A DNA stretch of 64,000 bases from Cloeon dipterum (GCF_949628265.1 NC_088788.1:35636335-35700334), one strand, 5' to 3'; positions 50,961 through 64,000 are shown, counted from the stretch's first letter. Notes: generated from the letters alone by a model not told the origin. Numbers and translations: made by a program.

Positions 50961-51459
50961 GCGTGATCAGTGCACACGCCAGAGCAAACACGCGGAAATT
51001 TGTGTGCAGCTGCACCCTCAATTAAATTTTCTAGTGTAAACGCTGGGCTCTTTCAATCTCTGAAACTCTCTTGCGGCTAATTGCGCATAATTTCGCCATT
51101 AAGTGCTCCCACCCGCTGCATTGGCAACCCCTTCTTTTGTCTCGGTTGAACAAAGCGTTGGGGTAGGCTCTCGCGGGTGGGTGCATTGCCAGCTAATCTC
51201 AGTCGCCGGCAGCTGCAAAAGTGCACTAAATGGACTTAATATGAAATGAATTTTGCTGTTTAAAGCGGTTTTCTACTTGAGCTGCAGAGGGGCTGTACAC
51301 ATTTACACTTGAAACAGAAAGCTTTTCTTGAATCTCTCAATTATTTTGCCAAATATAAGCCCTGATATTAAGCTCAACCTCGATTTTTTAAACTGTACTG
51401 AGCATTTCTCAGATAAATACTATTCCACACAGTCGTTTGAGCAGTTTTGAATTTGCAAG

Positions 51460-51660
51460 ATGACCCTTTGAGAGCCATCAGTACGTCCTGATGTGCCCTG
51501 ACGACATCCAAAGGGTTAAAATGCTCACAATTGGAACCAATGCAGAGCTCGTCAGGCGTCGGTAAAGTGAATTTAATTAAATCGATCGTTGGAGGGCTAC
51601 CCTGCCTCCAGGGTTCGATTTATTACCTGTAATGATGGTTTTACTGACCTCAGGGTTGAA
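51460..51660 (+). repeat. SINE-like family B copy
   Basis: GAACCAATGCAGAGCTCGTC, AGGCGTCGGTAAAGTGA, GATCGTTGGAGGGCTACCCTG and the B-box-like CCAGGGTTCGATTTATTACC occur in the same order as in the 40.15 kb copy. Preceded by GACCCTTTGAGAGCCATCAG. Confidence 0.6.
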
Positions 51661-52561
51661 CCAAAGATTGTCCCGGGGGTGAAACTGCTATTTTGATTTT
51701 TACACTATTCCCAGAAACTAAAAAATACCCTTTCTTCGACCATTTTGATCCTGTGTACCTCAAAAACCAAGTTCCTTTACGTGCTACACTTATTCAGGGC
51801 AACACTCCATCCCATACGAAGGTAAAAAATATATAACTGAGCAATAAATTAAATATAACTCAAATTTAAAAGTTGTAGGCTGTCTAAATGGGCATATTGG
51901 CACATCAATCAGAATTCGAGATATTCGTCAATTTCTCTAGATTTTGCAGAAAAACCACATTTTAATTATCTGACAAGTTGCAAAAACAAGGAACAATGTT
52001 GTAATTTTTTGCCAGACGCAGCTGCAAATAAAATAAAATGCAATTATTGGTGCGTGCCGTCGCTTCGAAGCGCAACCATCGGAGCACGGCAGCAGCTATA
52101 ATATTTATGCCTGCGCTTTTGTGTTTTTCGAGCGGCCCGCAGGAAAACACGGCCACCAAAAAATGATACGGCAGACGGACCGACGCTCCGTGAACCCGGT
52201 GAAACTGAATAATACAAAAAAGCTGGGCAGCCGCGGCTGCTTGCTTTTTTAATGTAACAAAAATTTGTTCCCCTCACCTGCCGAGCGCACTCTGTTCTGT
52301 GAGCGCGATAAGCGAAAGGGAGAGGGCGATGGAGGGGGAGCAGCACGGCGGATGGCTGGCTCGAACTGGCGTTATTCTCAGAGTGTGCAAGTCGCTCGGC
52401 GAGTCCGGGTGTACGTTAGGTGGTTGCAGACATCTCCTGTCAGCCAGCAGCCCGTTTTCCGAGCGGAAAAGCGGCCCGAGGATTACCTTGGCTTTTCCGC
52501 GGCCCGCCGTGTGCTGTTGCAGTTTGCTTGTGACCCTCGGATAGTTGTTGTGCCCGCGTTC

Positions 52562-52721
52562 ATGAGGTACAGTGGTCAGGTTGTGGTTTGTAAGTGCGAG
52601 CAGAGCAGAGAGTGCGAGCACTGCTCCATCACCGCGTCGCCCTCCAGAGGTGGCAACACCTCCGGCACCTCCAGGAAGATCGGTGGATTCCTCAAGTTCG
52701 CCAGCATGCGCCGAATAAGTG
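52562..52721 (+). CDS. Candidate first coding exon of an unidentified gene
   Basis: ATG at 52562 opens 53 codons that run into a near-consensus donor, AAGTG|GTGAGT, at 52721/52722; the frame closes 40 bp into the intron. The peptide begins MRYSGQVVVCKCEQSRECEH, is Ser/Gly/Thr-rich in the middle (ITASPSRGGNTSGTSRKIG) and ends FLKFASMRRISG, with basic RKIG and MRRIS segments that look like kinase-type sites. The frame is also open for 297 bp upstream. I do not recognise the family and see no following exon within the window. It could be an alternative N-terminal exon of a large gene to the right, or chance. Confidence 0.35.
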
Positions 52722-55700
52722 GTGAGTCTCCCTCCGACGCCAAATTGACAGAAAAATGTTGAAATAAATCGCTAAAATTTTAAAAATTTGAGAAGTAAAT
52801 TTATTGAATTTTCCGAATTTTCCATCAAATTTGCTCACCGAGAGGAATCAAGCGAAAAAATTGATAAATTTGGCCATTTTTTTTAGAGATGCACTGTTGC
52901 TAAATTTCACAATCGAACAATGAAAAACGATCTCAATTGTTGTCCTGTAAAAAGCTTGAAACCTGGCGGCAATAGTGTTTATTCACCTGTTTGCGGTAGG
53001 TTTTTGGGGGTGGAAAAAGCGCAGACCAGTGGTATGGCGAAGAATTGAACGAATGAGTTCCTTCCATAAACAGCGCTGCTCTTCACTATTAATGTTTCGT
53101 GGCGAATCGTGGCAATCCTGGAAATTCGTCGCTTTATTGTGTTTTGTCAGAGTTTTATGAGCGAGCGGGCGAGCGAGCGACTCGTAAGGCTATCGAACCA
53201 TTGTCCCTGAAAAATACAAACCTTTCGTTGATACGGAATTCTCGGAAACCCAGCCGCGAAAAGCTAAAAAATTTGCACTTTATGATTGCTTTTTAATTAT
53301 GATGGGAAAAGAGACGCGAATTCCTTCAAAAGGCACAAGTATCTAATGAAACTATTTGATGTTATTACTGTTTGCCGTGCAGTAAAGTAATTCAGGTTGT
53401 CCGGCCGTTTGCACAAAATATTATCAAACAAAACACACCCTGCCGTGCACGTCAGCTCCTTTTAATTACCCGCGCCAGCACGTTTGTTGCCTTGGTCAGT
53501 AATTAAATTTCGCGCGAGACACACCCTTAATGTGCTTAATCGTGCAAACAAGGCCGGCTGGCTGGCGGGGAAAAAAGAGCAGCCTATCTAGCCAGATGAT
53601 AGTGCGCGGCTATTAGGGGAAACGCTCTGAAATATTGATGAGGCACCCGCGCGCGCCGGCCAACAAACAATTATTCGGCGAGCAGCTGAAAGGTGGTGCC
53701 GACGCAAGAAACACCTGTGATTTATTCCAACTTCCTTTATGGCTTCCTGCCCCCTTTTCGTAATTATTCTGAATAGGAAATTCGATGGCTTCTCAATAAT
53801 AGACCATCAAAAGAGACTCCCTTTTCACTTTTCGCACCCTATACCCCAGATTTCTCTCTCGCTTGCTGTTTTTTCTTTGTTGAAAATATGAACTATACCT
53901 ATTTCTAACAATGGATCTCCTGAGGTGACTGTTTACCTGTGTTCAGGACATTGCATTGTGAAGGGATTGAAAGAGACAAAATATTATATATACCTGCCAC
54001 CAAGCAGGGTTTTAAAACCGCTTGTCGATACAAATAAGAATGTTGGAGGATCGAGAAATGATTCTGTGACGAGCTCATTAGCATCTCAGGTAGCACGCCA
54101 AGGGACGCGAGCGCGCGGTTTTGTTGACTCGAGTAATTTCCAAGTCGGACTAGTCCGATTTTATCACGTAAATGCAACAGAGTTTATTTGGGAGGAGAGA
54201 GAGTGAGTGAGAGGATGTTTCTCGTCTGTTGACGAAAGGGAAGGGCGTCTTAGATGCGGGTTGGTGGAGGGCTGCGCTGCTGCTGCTGTTGTTGTTGGCA
54301 TTGAGGGCGGCAGCACACCTGGATTAACAATGGGCCGCGTAAGAACCCCAGAGAGCACTCTGCACTCGACCCACCGCCAACTAGAACAAATTTTATGCTG
54401 TTCAAATGAAGTGGCAACACCGACTCGAGAGAAGCATTTTGAATAAATTACGCAAAATAATTCGGACAAACCTGTTTATATGAATAAGTTGCGTGGAAGT
54501 CAAATTTCGGGATGTCTCCAATTAAAATGAGAGCGATACCGATCTAACTTAAAATTAATGTTCGCGCCGAGCTGAATATAAATTTCTCTCATTCCAACAG
54601 AGAATTGATTGCTCTTTCACGATATGTGGTGCGGACAGAAATTGTATTCATTCCAACTAACAAGAGGCTTCTATATATGCAACATTGTCCCGAGCAGATG
54701 GCGAATTCCGCCGACGAAACAATCATCTCGCTGGCGAATCAATGTGGAATTCTGCCGTCCGCTGCGCGAAAGTCCATTAGTCATTTCGGCAAGGTCGCGC
54801 TATTTGTCGATGAAAAAGCGCTGGAGCAAAAGTTGCTGCTCATCTTCACACACGGAAAGTCGTCGAGCGCGATGCATGAGCAAACACGCGAGTTTCTGCA
54901 GCCTTTTGTTGCCAATCCTGCGCTGCCGGGAAATTTTAAAGTTTCATAGTTTTGAATCGTCGGAGCGCAAGAAAGGGGAGAGGAAAACCAGCTGAGCGAG
55001 ATGTTTTTCTCTGCGTGTTAATGTCGGATAAGGAAATTAGTTATGCATCGGCTGATCTCAATATTTGAGACAGAACCCGTTTAGAGTCTTTGAAACTACT
55101 TATTTTCTGATAAACCACCTTGTAATTGATGTTTATTAAGCGATTCGAGTCGTTTATTTGACTTGCAATCTTCCCAGCTGAGCACACAAGCTTAATTAAC
55201 CAAAAGTACAAAGCGGCAGATAATTAAAAGCACATATACGCATATCGATCGATCTGGTGGGCAAAGGCAAATAGTATCGATTGCGCGCAGGGGCACTGCT
55301 CTTGTATAATTAATTACAAAACGCCCCCGGGTCGAGTCGTGGTCAGAAGCCCGGGGAGAAGTTTCGTAATTGCTTTCTTCTCGGCGTGCTGCTTGTATCA
55401 TCCCCGATATTTCTATTTGGCCGCCTCTCGCGAGACTCATTTGCGGGGGCGGCGGCGGCGGAACGCTGGCGTGCGAAAATTGCGCCGCTCCGGCTAGGGG
55501 ACCTTGCCTCGAAACAAGCACACGCCATACATTTTATTCAAATGCGCGGCTCATTACCTTTAGATCGCATGTACAAAGTGAGAATATGACAGGAAATACG
55601 GTACATTAATCTATATCAGTCGAGCGAGTCGTCGCCTCGCCGCGGTGTAAGTGAAGGCGATTCGTTTTCTAAACGCGCACGCATTTAAACAATTTATCAA

Positions 55701-58700
55701 TCGTTTGTGCCCCTCGTGTGCTTTTATCTCCACTCCACGGCTAACTTTGTAGAAACGTCCAAGGCAAGGAGTGTAATGAGCACTCGTACGTACTCTTGAA
55801 AGGTTGCAGCCACTTTGACAAATTGCTTTCTTTAAAATCAGTTTAATTCTAATTTCTCAGCACTCACAGAGATTAAATCTACCTTTCGAAATTCAAATAT
55901 TTAATCCACCCCCGTGCACGAAAGACGGTGTCAAACAATGAGATTGAGATTCGATGAAATTAAGTCTAGAATTGACTTGTCGTTGTGAAAAACATAGGAA
56001 ACGACTCCAAGAATGTTCATTTCTGACCAAGTTATTTAAAAAATTTCGTCTCCCAGGGACTGGTCTTACCCCCTACCACGAGCTTGAAAAGGATAAAATA
56101 TTTGTTTTAAATAAAATCCGCTCCAAATCAGCACAAAATTCGACCTATTGAACAAAAATAGCAATATTCAGGGTGCGCAATTTTTACTTTGATGATTTTT
56201 TCTAAAAAGAGAAAAATATTGCAATAATTTTTTATTGAATTGTTTCTTCGTGTATGAGCCACATTTTGGCTATTTAGGATTTTGTACCGATATTTTTTTA
56301 AAACTTCGATCTGATTTTCGTGGCCTTGACCTTTGGCCTAAAAACAGCAAACTTTGAGCCACTGTAAAATTAGCAATTCTTGTAGTTTTAAAAAAGTTAT
56401 TTTTTTCAAAACCATTTTTCATTTGCAAAAAAATTTAAAAAAAGTTAGAAATTGGCACAAATAAACACATTGAAACCTTGTACCATCATGTAATAACAAA
56501 TTGTGCAAATTGTAATAATTTTGAGCGTGCGTATATCCCGATACGAGTGAATTAACTGAGCGCTTAGTGCTTATTGCGCTCATGTTTATATCTGTATCGT
56601 TAAAGCTGGTGATAAGGATCTAAATAACAACCACACAGCCTGTCGGCTTTGCTTTTGATTTTTCGCTTGCTTCAACTCACTTTGGAGATAATTATAATTT
56701 GGTACACTTCTCGAGCGTCTAAAAGGTAATCCCTGTATAATGACAAAGCGAGATGCCGTGCCGCGCGGGTGATAAATTATATCTCGCACGAGGTCCGACA
56801 GCCAGGCTGTCTCGAGTGTTTTGTTTTTCTTTCATATCTGGCCAATTGGTTGCTGCGAGCAGAAATTTCGCCGCGCTTAAGCCCCTTTGTTGATACTGTG
56901 CCGGTGGAGCTAGAGAAGGATCTGCGGCCTGTCGACCTTCGTTCACTGCGCACCAAATAATATATCGCCAGTTTGTTCTGTCTTCGTCGGTTTGCGGAAA
57001 ACGAAATCGAGTTTGCCGGCGAAATCGAGTATGTGAGGGAAATTGAGTTTGGACTGCAACACGCATGTTAAACTTTGAACGAGCGAGCGCGTTCTTTTCC
57101 GAGCCCAGACAGTTTTAAAGCTTTAAAGGCGAAAGGGCATTTAAAAGAGTGCTGTTCGACATGGGAAGCAATTTATGCAATTTACATGAGGGTCACACAC
57201 ACACAACACACATTCGTGGGAAGAGGTGGCGAACGCAATAATTGCGCCGCAGCACCCGCTGCCGCTGGCGAATTGCATTGAGTTTGTGCAGCGCGCGGTG
57301 TCTAATTAACGGGGACCGTGCGCGCCTTCCTGCCGAGCCGAGAGCGGCTTTCGGCGTCGGCGTCGCCACCGCCATGTTGGAGAGCAAGAAAAGTCAAAAG
57401 TCTGCAAGCACAATGAATGCATTCATTGAGTCGCGGCAGAGAGCAGGCTCAAGTGGCACTACTTCATTTGTTCAGCCTGCAGAATCCAGCCAGCTCGTGT
57501 GCTGCTCTTATTACAATAAAAAGGAATAAATTATCATTGTTCGCCGCGGCTACAGGACAGGGGTACAGGCACTGGCAAAAATGCTTTGTCTCTCACTCCA
57601 CCGTGCAATGAGCCGGGCCGGGCCGGGCCGAGCAGCGCGTCTCCACCCAATCTGCGAAAAGAAAAACACAAACGAAATTGTAATAACGCTGCGCTGACGT
57701 TGACTGACGCCTCAAATGAATTCGTTACCTAGTCGCACTCGAGTTGCCCACTTGTGACAACTGGGATTGCTGCTGCTGAATGCTACACTACTGCATATGT
57801 CTTCTGAAAGGAGAATTTTAAATTGCAACAATAAAGATATAGAAATTTTCAATACATGGTGTACAGTCATAACGAAAAATTTGTATTTTAAATCAATTTC
57901 TGGCTATTCTCTATTGGAATTTTTTCGGGGAATTGTAAATAATTAGCGTCTAAAATGATCTGCTTTAAGAAGAAATTCCTGCATAGCGAAGGGAACAATA
58001 ATTTTATACATTTTTTATAGCCAAAATGAGTCTCATTTAATATGAAAGAACAAATTAAAAAATTGTGCTACAGTTTTTCCGTATTTTTTTTTTTTAATTT
58101 GATTTTTTATATTTGAACGTGTTTTTTCGCCTCAAAATTAGACACTAATTGCAATTTACACTAGTGCCACATATTTTTCGGTTAGATTGTTAGATTTGGT
58201 AATTGAGTGATCCCATTTGAATAATTAAGAGTTTTTGAAGAGTTGAAATCAAATATCATCTCCAGGGGGAAGTTTATTCGTCATTTTAGTGTCGTTTCCT
58301 GTGTTCTCCACCCCGAAAAATCAAATCTGAAGTCAATTTTCCCTTTCCCTTTAACTTTCTGAAGCTGTTGGACCATGATGGTCTCCACGAGTTGAAAAAA
58401 ATCACTCTGCCTAAAAAATACCAAAGTAAAATTTAACGCGCAAGTAATTTTTCAAAATTAATCCGATTAAATTGCAAGAAAACTATTTTAGCCGTCTTAT
58501 TTGAATAAAGTGATACCTAAAGTACTCTTTTTACTAGAGCAGCAGCTTGAGTTTATTTCTATGCAAGATGTTAGGAGGCGTGTTGTTTATCGTCCCGATT
58601 CAGCGAGGGGGTTGAAAATTAGGCTTCATTTCGTAAGTGGGTGCGAGGCCGGAATAAAACACACACACACACACCGCGCGCACGCGGTTGCTGGGGAAAA

Positions 58701-59559
58701 TTGATGGCAAGGTTGCATGTTGCTGTACTTAACGAGCGAACGCTGTTTTGAGCGAGAGAGAGAGAGAGAGGGTGAAGACAAAAGGTACATTATTTTTTCC
58801 TGCTGCTAGCTGCAGTCGCGTCGGTTGCGTTCCCTCTTGAAAAAGAAAGAAGTCATGAGAGGTGAAGCACCATCGCCACCGACTTGGTTTTGATGCTGCT
58901 GGTGAAAAGAATCTTTCTCTCTCTCTCTCTCTCTCTCGCGCAGAGGGACGGGGAAAAGTTATTGCGTAATTACACACAGATGTGTTTGACAATCTCGCTC
59001 AGAGTGAACCGGGCATTTTGTACTTTATTGCCGCCATCACGATTTTATTTTTTTTATTATTCTTCTCGAAAGCAACGGGCGTCGGCGCTTTGTTACGCAT
59101 ATTATGCGTCATCGAACTCTGCTTCAAAATCAGTTGGCTCGGACGAGAAAGAAATTCCCAAAATCATAAATTTATAGCTTGATGCACTGCACATCACGTG
59201 TCGTAATGATGCAAAATTTCGATATTGCGTGCTAGGAAATCGTCGATGCCAATGCCATCTATCAAAGTTTGCATCCAGCCAAATTGTCGTCTCTGCGCGC
59301 GGAGATGCAAGACACAAGCGAGTTGTTAGCTAATGGCGTGACTCGCGAATTGGCTCGCGGTGTAATCTTTTCGCCATGCAGCCGCGTGTGAATTCGTATT
59401 AACGCACCGATCAATACGGCGAATAATTTCCGCCTCATAGATAGATTTATGGCCGGCAATTTGGGCTAATTCTCTCTCTAACTCGCGCGCTCAATTGAAT
59501 AATAGAGCAGCAGTCCGAGGCCATTAGCGAAACTCATGCTCGCGCGGATGCCGCTGCAC

Positions 59560-59561
<2 letters not shown>

Positions 59562-59598
<37 letters not shown>
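59562..59598 (+). repeat. (CA)n microsatellite
   Basis: About 18 uninterrupted CA units. Confidence 0.95.
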
Positions 59599-59600
<2 letters not shown>

Positions 59601-60019
59601 GCGAATGCGGAGAGATCGATAATAACTGCATTCATCATCGGCATGCATGCACACACGCCACTCGCAGCCTCGCCTGTGGTCAAGCGCGCAGATCGAATTT
59701 ATTTTCCTTCCTTGCCCGCGCGCGCAAAATTGCTCGCAGGGGACTGATTTATAATGCATCGCGCCCGACCGGCTTGGACACGCGTGTTTTCGGCCCCGCG
59801 TGACGGATTGTTTGGGGATTTCGCATGGCAAAGAAGGTTGCTTCGTGCACAATTTAATCGGCTTATACATCAATTGGTGCGCGGGCGGACTAATCTTTAC
59901 TTCAAACTGCATATATTGGCATTGGCAACACTATTTTCAACAGTTTCTTCTCTGTGCGATTGTTTAAATCCCTTTTTTTACTTGCAATAATATTTATGCT
60001 ATCTGTAAATTGGGAAAAA

Positions 60020-60260
60020 GCTAAAAAAAATCCCCAGGTTGTCGTTTAAATTTTTGAGAAAATGACTTAAAAGTTTGCACGCTGATCACGAATTGACTCC
60101 CTACTGTAAAACCAAGATTTATTTCACAATTTAGGGAATTTTTCCTCAAAATTCGCACACCATTGGATAGATTGCAATGAGAGGGATTGAAATGAAGCGA
60201 AAAAAGCTGAAATTTACCTGATTTTGGAGATGAACTGTTGCTAAATATTGTCAACAGTTA
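60020..60260 (-). repeat. Dispersed repeat family A, best copy
   Basis: Read on minus: ATTGGTGTGCGAATTTTGAGG, then AAATTGTGAAATAAATC, GGTTTTACAGTAGGGAGTCAA, TTTTCTCAAAAATTTAAACG and CAACCTGGGGA. The same blocks in order appear on plus at 6490-6720, 14485-14640 and 17500-17625, and on minus at 3240-3345. The GAGATGAACTGTTGCTAAAT end is also found alone near 52890. No ORF, no obvious terminal repeats. Confidence 0.65.
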
Positions 60261-63200
60261 AAATGTTGGATTGCATGTAAAACCCTGCTTTAATTAGCTT
60301 ACAACAATATTTTATTCTAAAAAAAATCAGAGCCAGCATGTAAAATGATAATATGGCTGAACAAGAGAGAACAAATTGGATCGAATAAAGAAATTGCAGT
60401 CTCGCGGTGGCACAGAGCCAGAATTCGCGCAGGTGCGTGCAGCTACTTTTGTTTATTGCAAAAATAATGACGCGTTTAGAGGAGGACAGCGCATCCGAGC
60501 AGACAAGAAACTCTTGAGCTGGAGCCGGTGGTGAGTTATGGACGCAATAAACCCCTTTTGTTCTGCCGGAATAATAAGGGAGGAGGGCGGCAATAAGCCC
60601 TTTTACATCACACTTTAACTACAGCCGCGCCGCACCGACTGAAATTTATGAACACGAACCAACTGCAAGTCTCGCAGAGTCTTCAGCCGTCGTTTTAATT
60701 CAAATGCCAGCCTGGCTGTTGATAGCATATAAGAGCGGCCTATTGCAGCGCGCGAGATGCAAAAACGGCTTCTTTTGCAGCCCCTCGTGGCGCGCAATAA
60801 ATTCAAGCGCCGTCTGCTGGAAAAAGTTTAATCTGTGCGGCAGCTTCATTTCCAATAAAATCGTGATTTAGTGTTTGTAATAAGAAGCGGAATGCAGCTC
60901 GCCAGACGCACGCATATTTTGCATGCAGCCTCCCCCTTTTTATCTTTACACGAGCCTCTGACTGAGTGAGAGAGAGAGAGAGAGAGCACCTACCTAGCTC
61001 GTTTCTTTTATTTCAATTGTGCTAAAGTCACGGAGACTTTTTTGCCCGGCGTCTCGGAGTCTCGACGAGGCGAAATTATGTTTCTTGAGCTCTCGGCTGA
61101 GGCAAAGACAAAAAAAGGAATTTCCTCCATCGGCTGCTGCTTCGCCCTCGAGTAATTGAATTATAAAGCGGGCTTTGCTTGTACCACTGCGCAGACGACG
61201 GCGAAAATTATTTTTACGGCTTTACCGCCGCCACCAAGGGGTTGATTTACGTTTAACACGCAATTGCCAAAATTAAAATTGCTAATTTTCTGGTGGGTTC
61301 GAATTTTGCAAAATTTCTTGGAACGGCACCCACGTCAGCAGCGGAAATGTTTGCGGATCCGCTCGTCTGATGGATGCTGGAGCGGGCATTTGTTTCCTTT
61401 CGGCAATTCAGTCAGCTCGCCAACTGCCAGCGGCTGTTTTTCTGCGTCACCGTCCAGCATTAATATACATTCGTGGAAGTTGCAAATTCGGCCGGCTGTC
61501 ACGAGCGCATAGTGTCAGATGGCCACTCTCTCTCTCTCTCATATAGTGACGCCGATTTTGCTCTCCTTTCGCCGCCCAAACATTTTGATGTGGATTTACG
61601 AGATGAGCCAATTTTCTGTGCAGCCCGCGCGATAATGCGTTTGCTCTGCCAGCATCAAAGAGCGGGCCTTATTAGCGCGATAAGACAAAGTAATGAACCC
61701 GCCGCCGCCGCGATGATGGCCATGTGTGCTGACGAGGCCCAACCGACCGGCTGGAGGCTGGACCGAGCGCAAATGCACAAAGCCGGCCTTTGATCGACGC
61801 GCTCCGGCCGCATCCGACGGCGCAATTGAAAAGTTTCAAAGCCGTTAGTGATGGATTCGCGTTATTGGCAGCGGATAAGGCCAAACATTATCTGGCATGG
61901 AAATGTATGCTAGTTGAAATTGTCTATTACAACCAATAACTGACATTCTGGAAAACACATCAGGCACTTCAAAGGGCTCGCGCGTAAATAAATTACGGAA
62001 TGGCTCGTTATTCAAACAATGCCATCGTTTATAATTTAATTTATTTCAAAATTTGGCTGTCACTCAAATCATTTTACAATTTTGAAGTGTGTATATTTCC
62101 TGTTAAAAATTTGATTTCAACAAAAGATCATGGAGACCGTTAAAATATGCTGCTGGCGTCATCGCGGCAAAGCCGATGCAGCTCAACTTTTTGCCGCGAA
62201 ACAAAATCGATTGGGTCCCCCACGCAAAAAGCCTTTTCGCTGAATTTCGACAACGCGGATAAACGACGAATGCAGTGTGTGTGTGTGCCTGCCAGCCAGT
62301 GTCACTGGCTCAAACAAGATAAAGGTGGGCACATCACTCTTGGCGTGCTTAAAACGCCTCGGCTGAACGTGGGACGATCATCTTTCAACCCCTGCACACC
62401 ATATGGGTGCTGCGCGTTTGTATCTCTCGGCCATCTCGAATACGCCTACCAAAGCCACGAGTAATTCTCTGCTCTGCTCTGCTCTCTGTGGCGGCGGACG
62501 AACGGTCTTAATGTACACACACACAGAGCTGGCTGCTGGCGTCTGCGTGATGATATTATTCGATGCTGATTGCAGCCAAGCAGTGGAAATGACTTGGGGA
62601 GGGAGCGAGTTTGATGTCTTGTTTGCTGCGCGGTAAATCGTCGACGGCGTTTTCGGTTTTGCGGCAAAAAAGGCGTTTTTCTTGCAGCCTGGAAAATAGG
62701 CGGCGCAGTGTGGCTTTTGTCCAGCAGCTCTGGCGTGGTGAAAAATGTAGAGAGAGGCGACCCACACGTTCGCGTTTAAGAAAAATTACATGTTTTATGC
62801 ATTAAATCTTATTTTCGGTGCTGACGCAACGTCAAGTGCCGGCCTGCGTGGGGTTTTGCAGTCGACCGGCTCGACGCGGCGCAGCATGAGTTTTATTGCC
62901 AAATTTTACTTGCGAAAATGGGGGGAAAAACATCCCGACGCTTTTGTCGTGTTTCAGAATTCCGAAAGGGAAAATTTCAAGCTCATTTATTTGGTGACAC
63001 ATGCCAAACACGATGTTTATTGCGCCGGCGAATCGTGACGCTGATTCCTAATCGTGATAGCACAATAAGGGGCTAATGACACACATTTCCCGCCGACACA
63101 CCGTGAATAAATAATGCTTTGCAAACGATAAATCATTTTTCCTGCGGAAAGATGCTGTAAATTTTACTCGAAATTTTCAATTGGACGTAATAAATCATGT

Positions 63201-64000
63201 TTAGAGACGCAATTATGTTTAAAATTCGGCCTCGTCATGCGACTTTCATCATCTGGCCGATTCAGAGAGGCGGAGGCGGCCAGCACGAGACAAATCCATT
63301 TTGGTATTTCCAGCGCACATCGGGCAATGACAATAAAAAATAATTTTTCATCTTTCCGTTGGGGTGCAGGCGGTTGCGGCGCACATGTTTTCATGATAGG
63401 GATGATTTTTTGCTCCCCCTCCGTACGGGATATGCGAGGGAAGGTGCATCTTTACGGCTTTTACCACGAAAAAAGTGAAGAAGCAAATTTAGAATTTCGA
63501 GCTTGAATTTATTCAGAAAATTGAACTCACGCCATTTTTTTAACACGTTTGACAAAATGTTTGAACTGAACATTACCTTTCCAATGCACAAGAAAGCAAA
63601 ATTCATGATGTAAGGCTTCACCGTCGTGAGCAGGGTGCATTCCCATAAGTTTCCCCCGCGCCACTCGCACACTCACACGCCCCCGCGTCCCTTTCTTCAA
63701 GCGAACGAGGGGAGAAAACACATTCCGGACGCAAAGACAGGCTGGATGCTGCTTGCTGCCTGGCTGGAGCGAGGGAAATAACGTATTGTTTGACAAGGCG
63801 ACAGCAGACACAACATTTTTGATATTGATTGCCCGATGCATTTCCCTTGAAACAAATACGAAATACGCCGTCGACAATGAATATAAACGACCCTTCTTGC
63901 GCCACCTCCTTGAGCTTTGACACAAACGCTATTACTTTTCGAGCCCAATTTTTTGCCCGGGGGATTGAGCACGGAAGATGAGCAAAATGCGATTACTCAG

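Larger units (their letters stand above)
50011..52561. other. Gene-poor stretch with microsatellite and SINE-like copy
   Basis: Apart from the repeats listed separately (50879-50958, 51460-51660) I see no gene. 52240-52560 becomes GC-rich and leads into the candidate coding exon at 52562. Confidence 0.4.
52722..64000. other. Gene-poor region to the window end
   Basis: Both strands lack convincing coding exons. Content: repeat copies at 52.8 and 60.0 kb, a (CA)n tract, several short GA/TC tracts (58754-58770, 58915-58936, 60967-60986) and GC-rich patches (e.g. 57.2-57.45, 61.3-61.8 kb) that may be regulatory or untranslated exons. Confidence 0.4.

Noticed and set aside
54605-54949. 114-codon frame on +
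   Set aside because: Begins without an ATG in good context, no recognisable family, and an overlapping frame of 128 codons is equally open, which suggests low stop density by chance.
57374-57529. ATG in a good context (CCGCCATG) followed by a 51-codon Ser/Lys-rich frame
   Set aside because: No donor-like end in frame and no family resemblance; could be a small first exon but unsupported.

Overview
This is a window of nuclear DNA from an arthropod, most likely an insect. The genes are split by short GT-AG introns (mostly 50-200 bp), carry AATAAA poly(A) signals and TATA boxes, and encode animal families: MATH-BTB, PAF1, SMYD4, SIRT7, secreted insect-type peptidoglycan recognition proteins (PGRPs) and mitochondrial GatB. 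The presence of an AP-4 beta subunit argues against a drosophilid, since Drosophila lacks AP-4. I cannot name the species.

Layout. (1) 1-8.5 kb: a MATH-BTB (SPOP-like) gene on +, with a probable TATA promoter and 5'UTR exon near 0.69-0.86 kb and a ~4 kb first intron. (2) 9.2-32 kb is a gene-dense block: RRP7A (+) tail-to-tail with PAF1 (-); two tandem secreted PGRP genes (+); AP-4 beta (+) tail-to-tail with SMYD4 (-), their stop codons only 34 bp apart; a secreted glutaminyl cyclase (-); SIRT7 (+), whose last intron holds a complete five-exon FkbM-domain gene on the opposite strand; then mitochondrial GatB (-). (3) 32-64 kb has no gene I can call with confidence. It is rich in GA/TC, CA and TA microsatellites, inverted-repeat elements and dispersed repeat families. 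It also holds a 5'UTR-like exon near 33.6-33.78 kb and a coding-exon-like stretch at 52.56-52.72 kb ending in a strong donor. It may be the 5' regulatory region and first introns of a large gene continuing to the right; that is inference.

Exon models were made by hand from splice consensus, reading phase and remembered family similarity. Functionally the genes are mostly unrelated housekeeping genes (transcription elongation, ribosome biogenesis, mitochondrial translation, vesicle coats, chromatin) next to an immune pair (PGRPs). SIRT7 and RRP7A both belong to nucleolar biology but are not adjacent.

Most interesting signals: an 1.68 kb near-perfect palindrome at 48.33-50.01 kb related to scattered degenerate copies; the nested FkbM gene, whose DxEG-type motif is altered; a PGRP duplicate that keeps the zinc His/His/Cys but has lost the conserved Tyr; an AP-4 beta that ends where the hinge would begin; two GC-AG introns; and a SINE-like family with a tRNA B-box-like motif.
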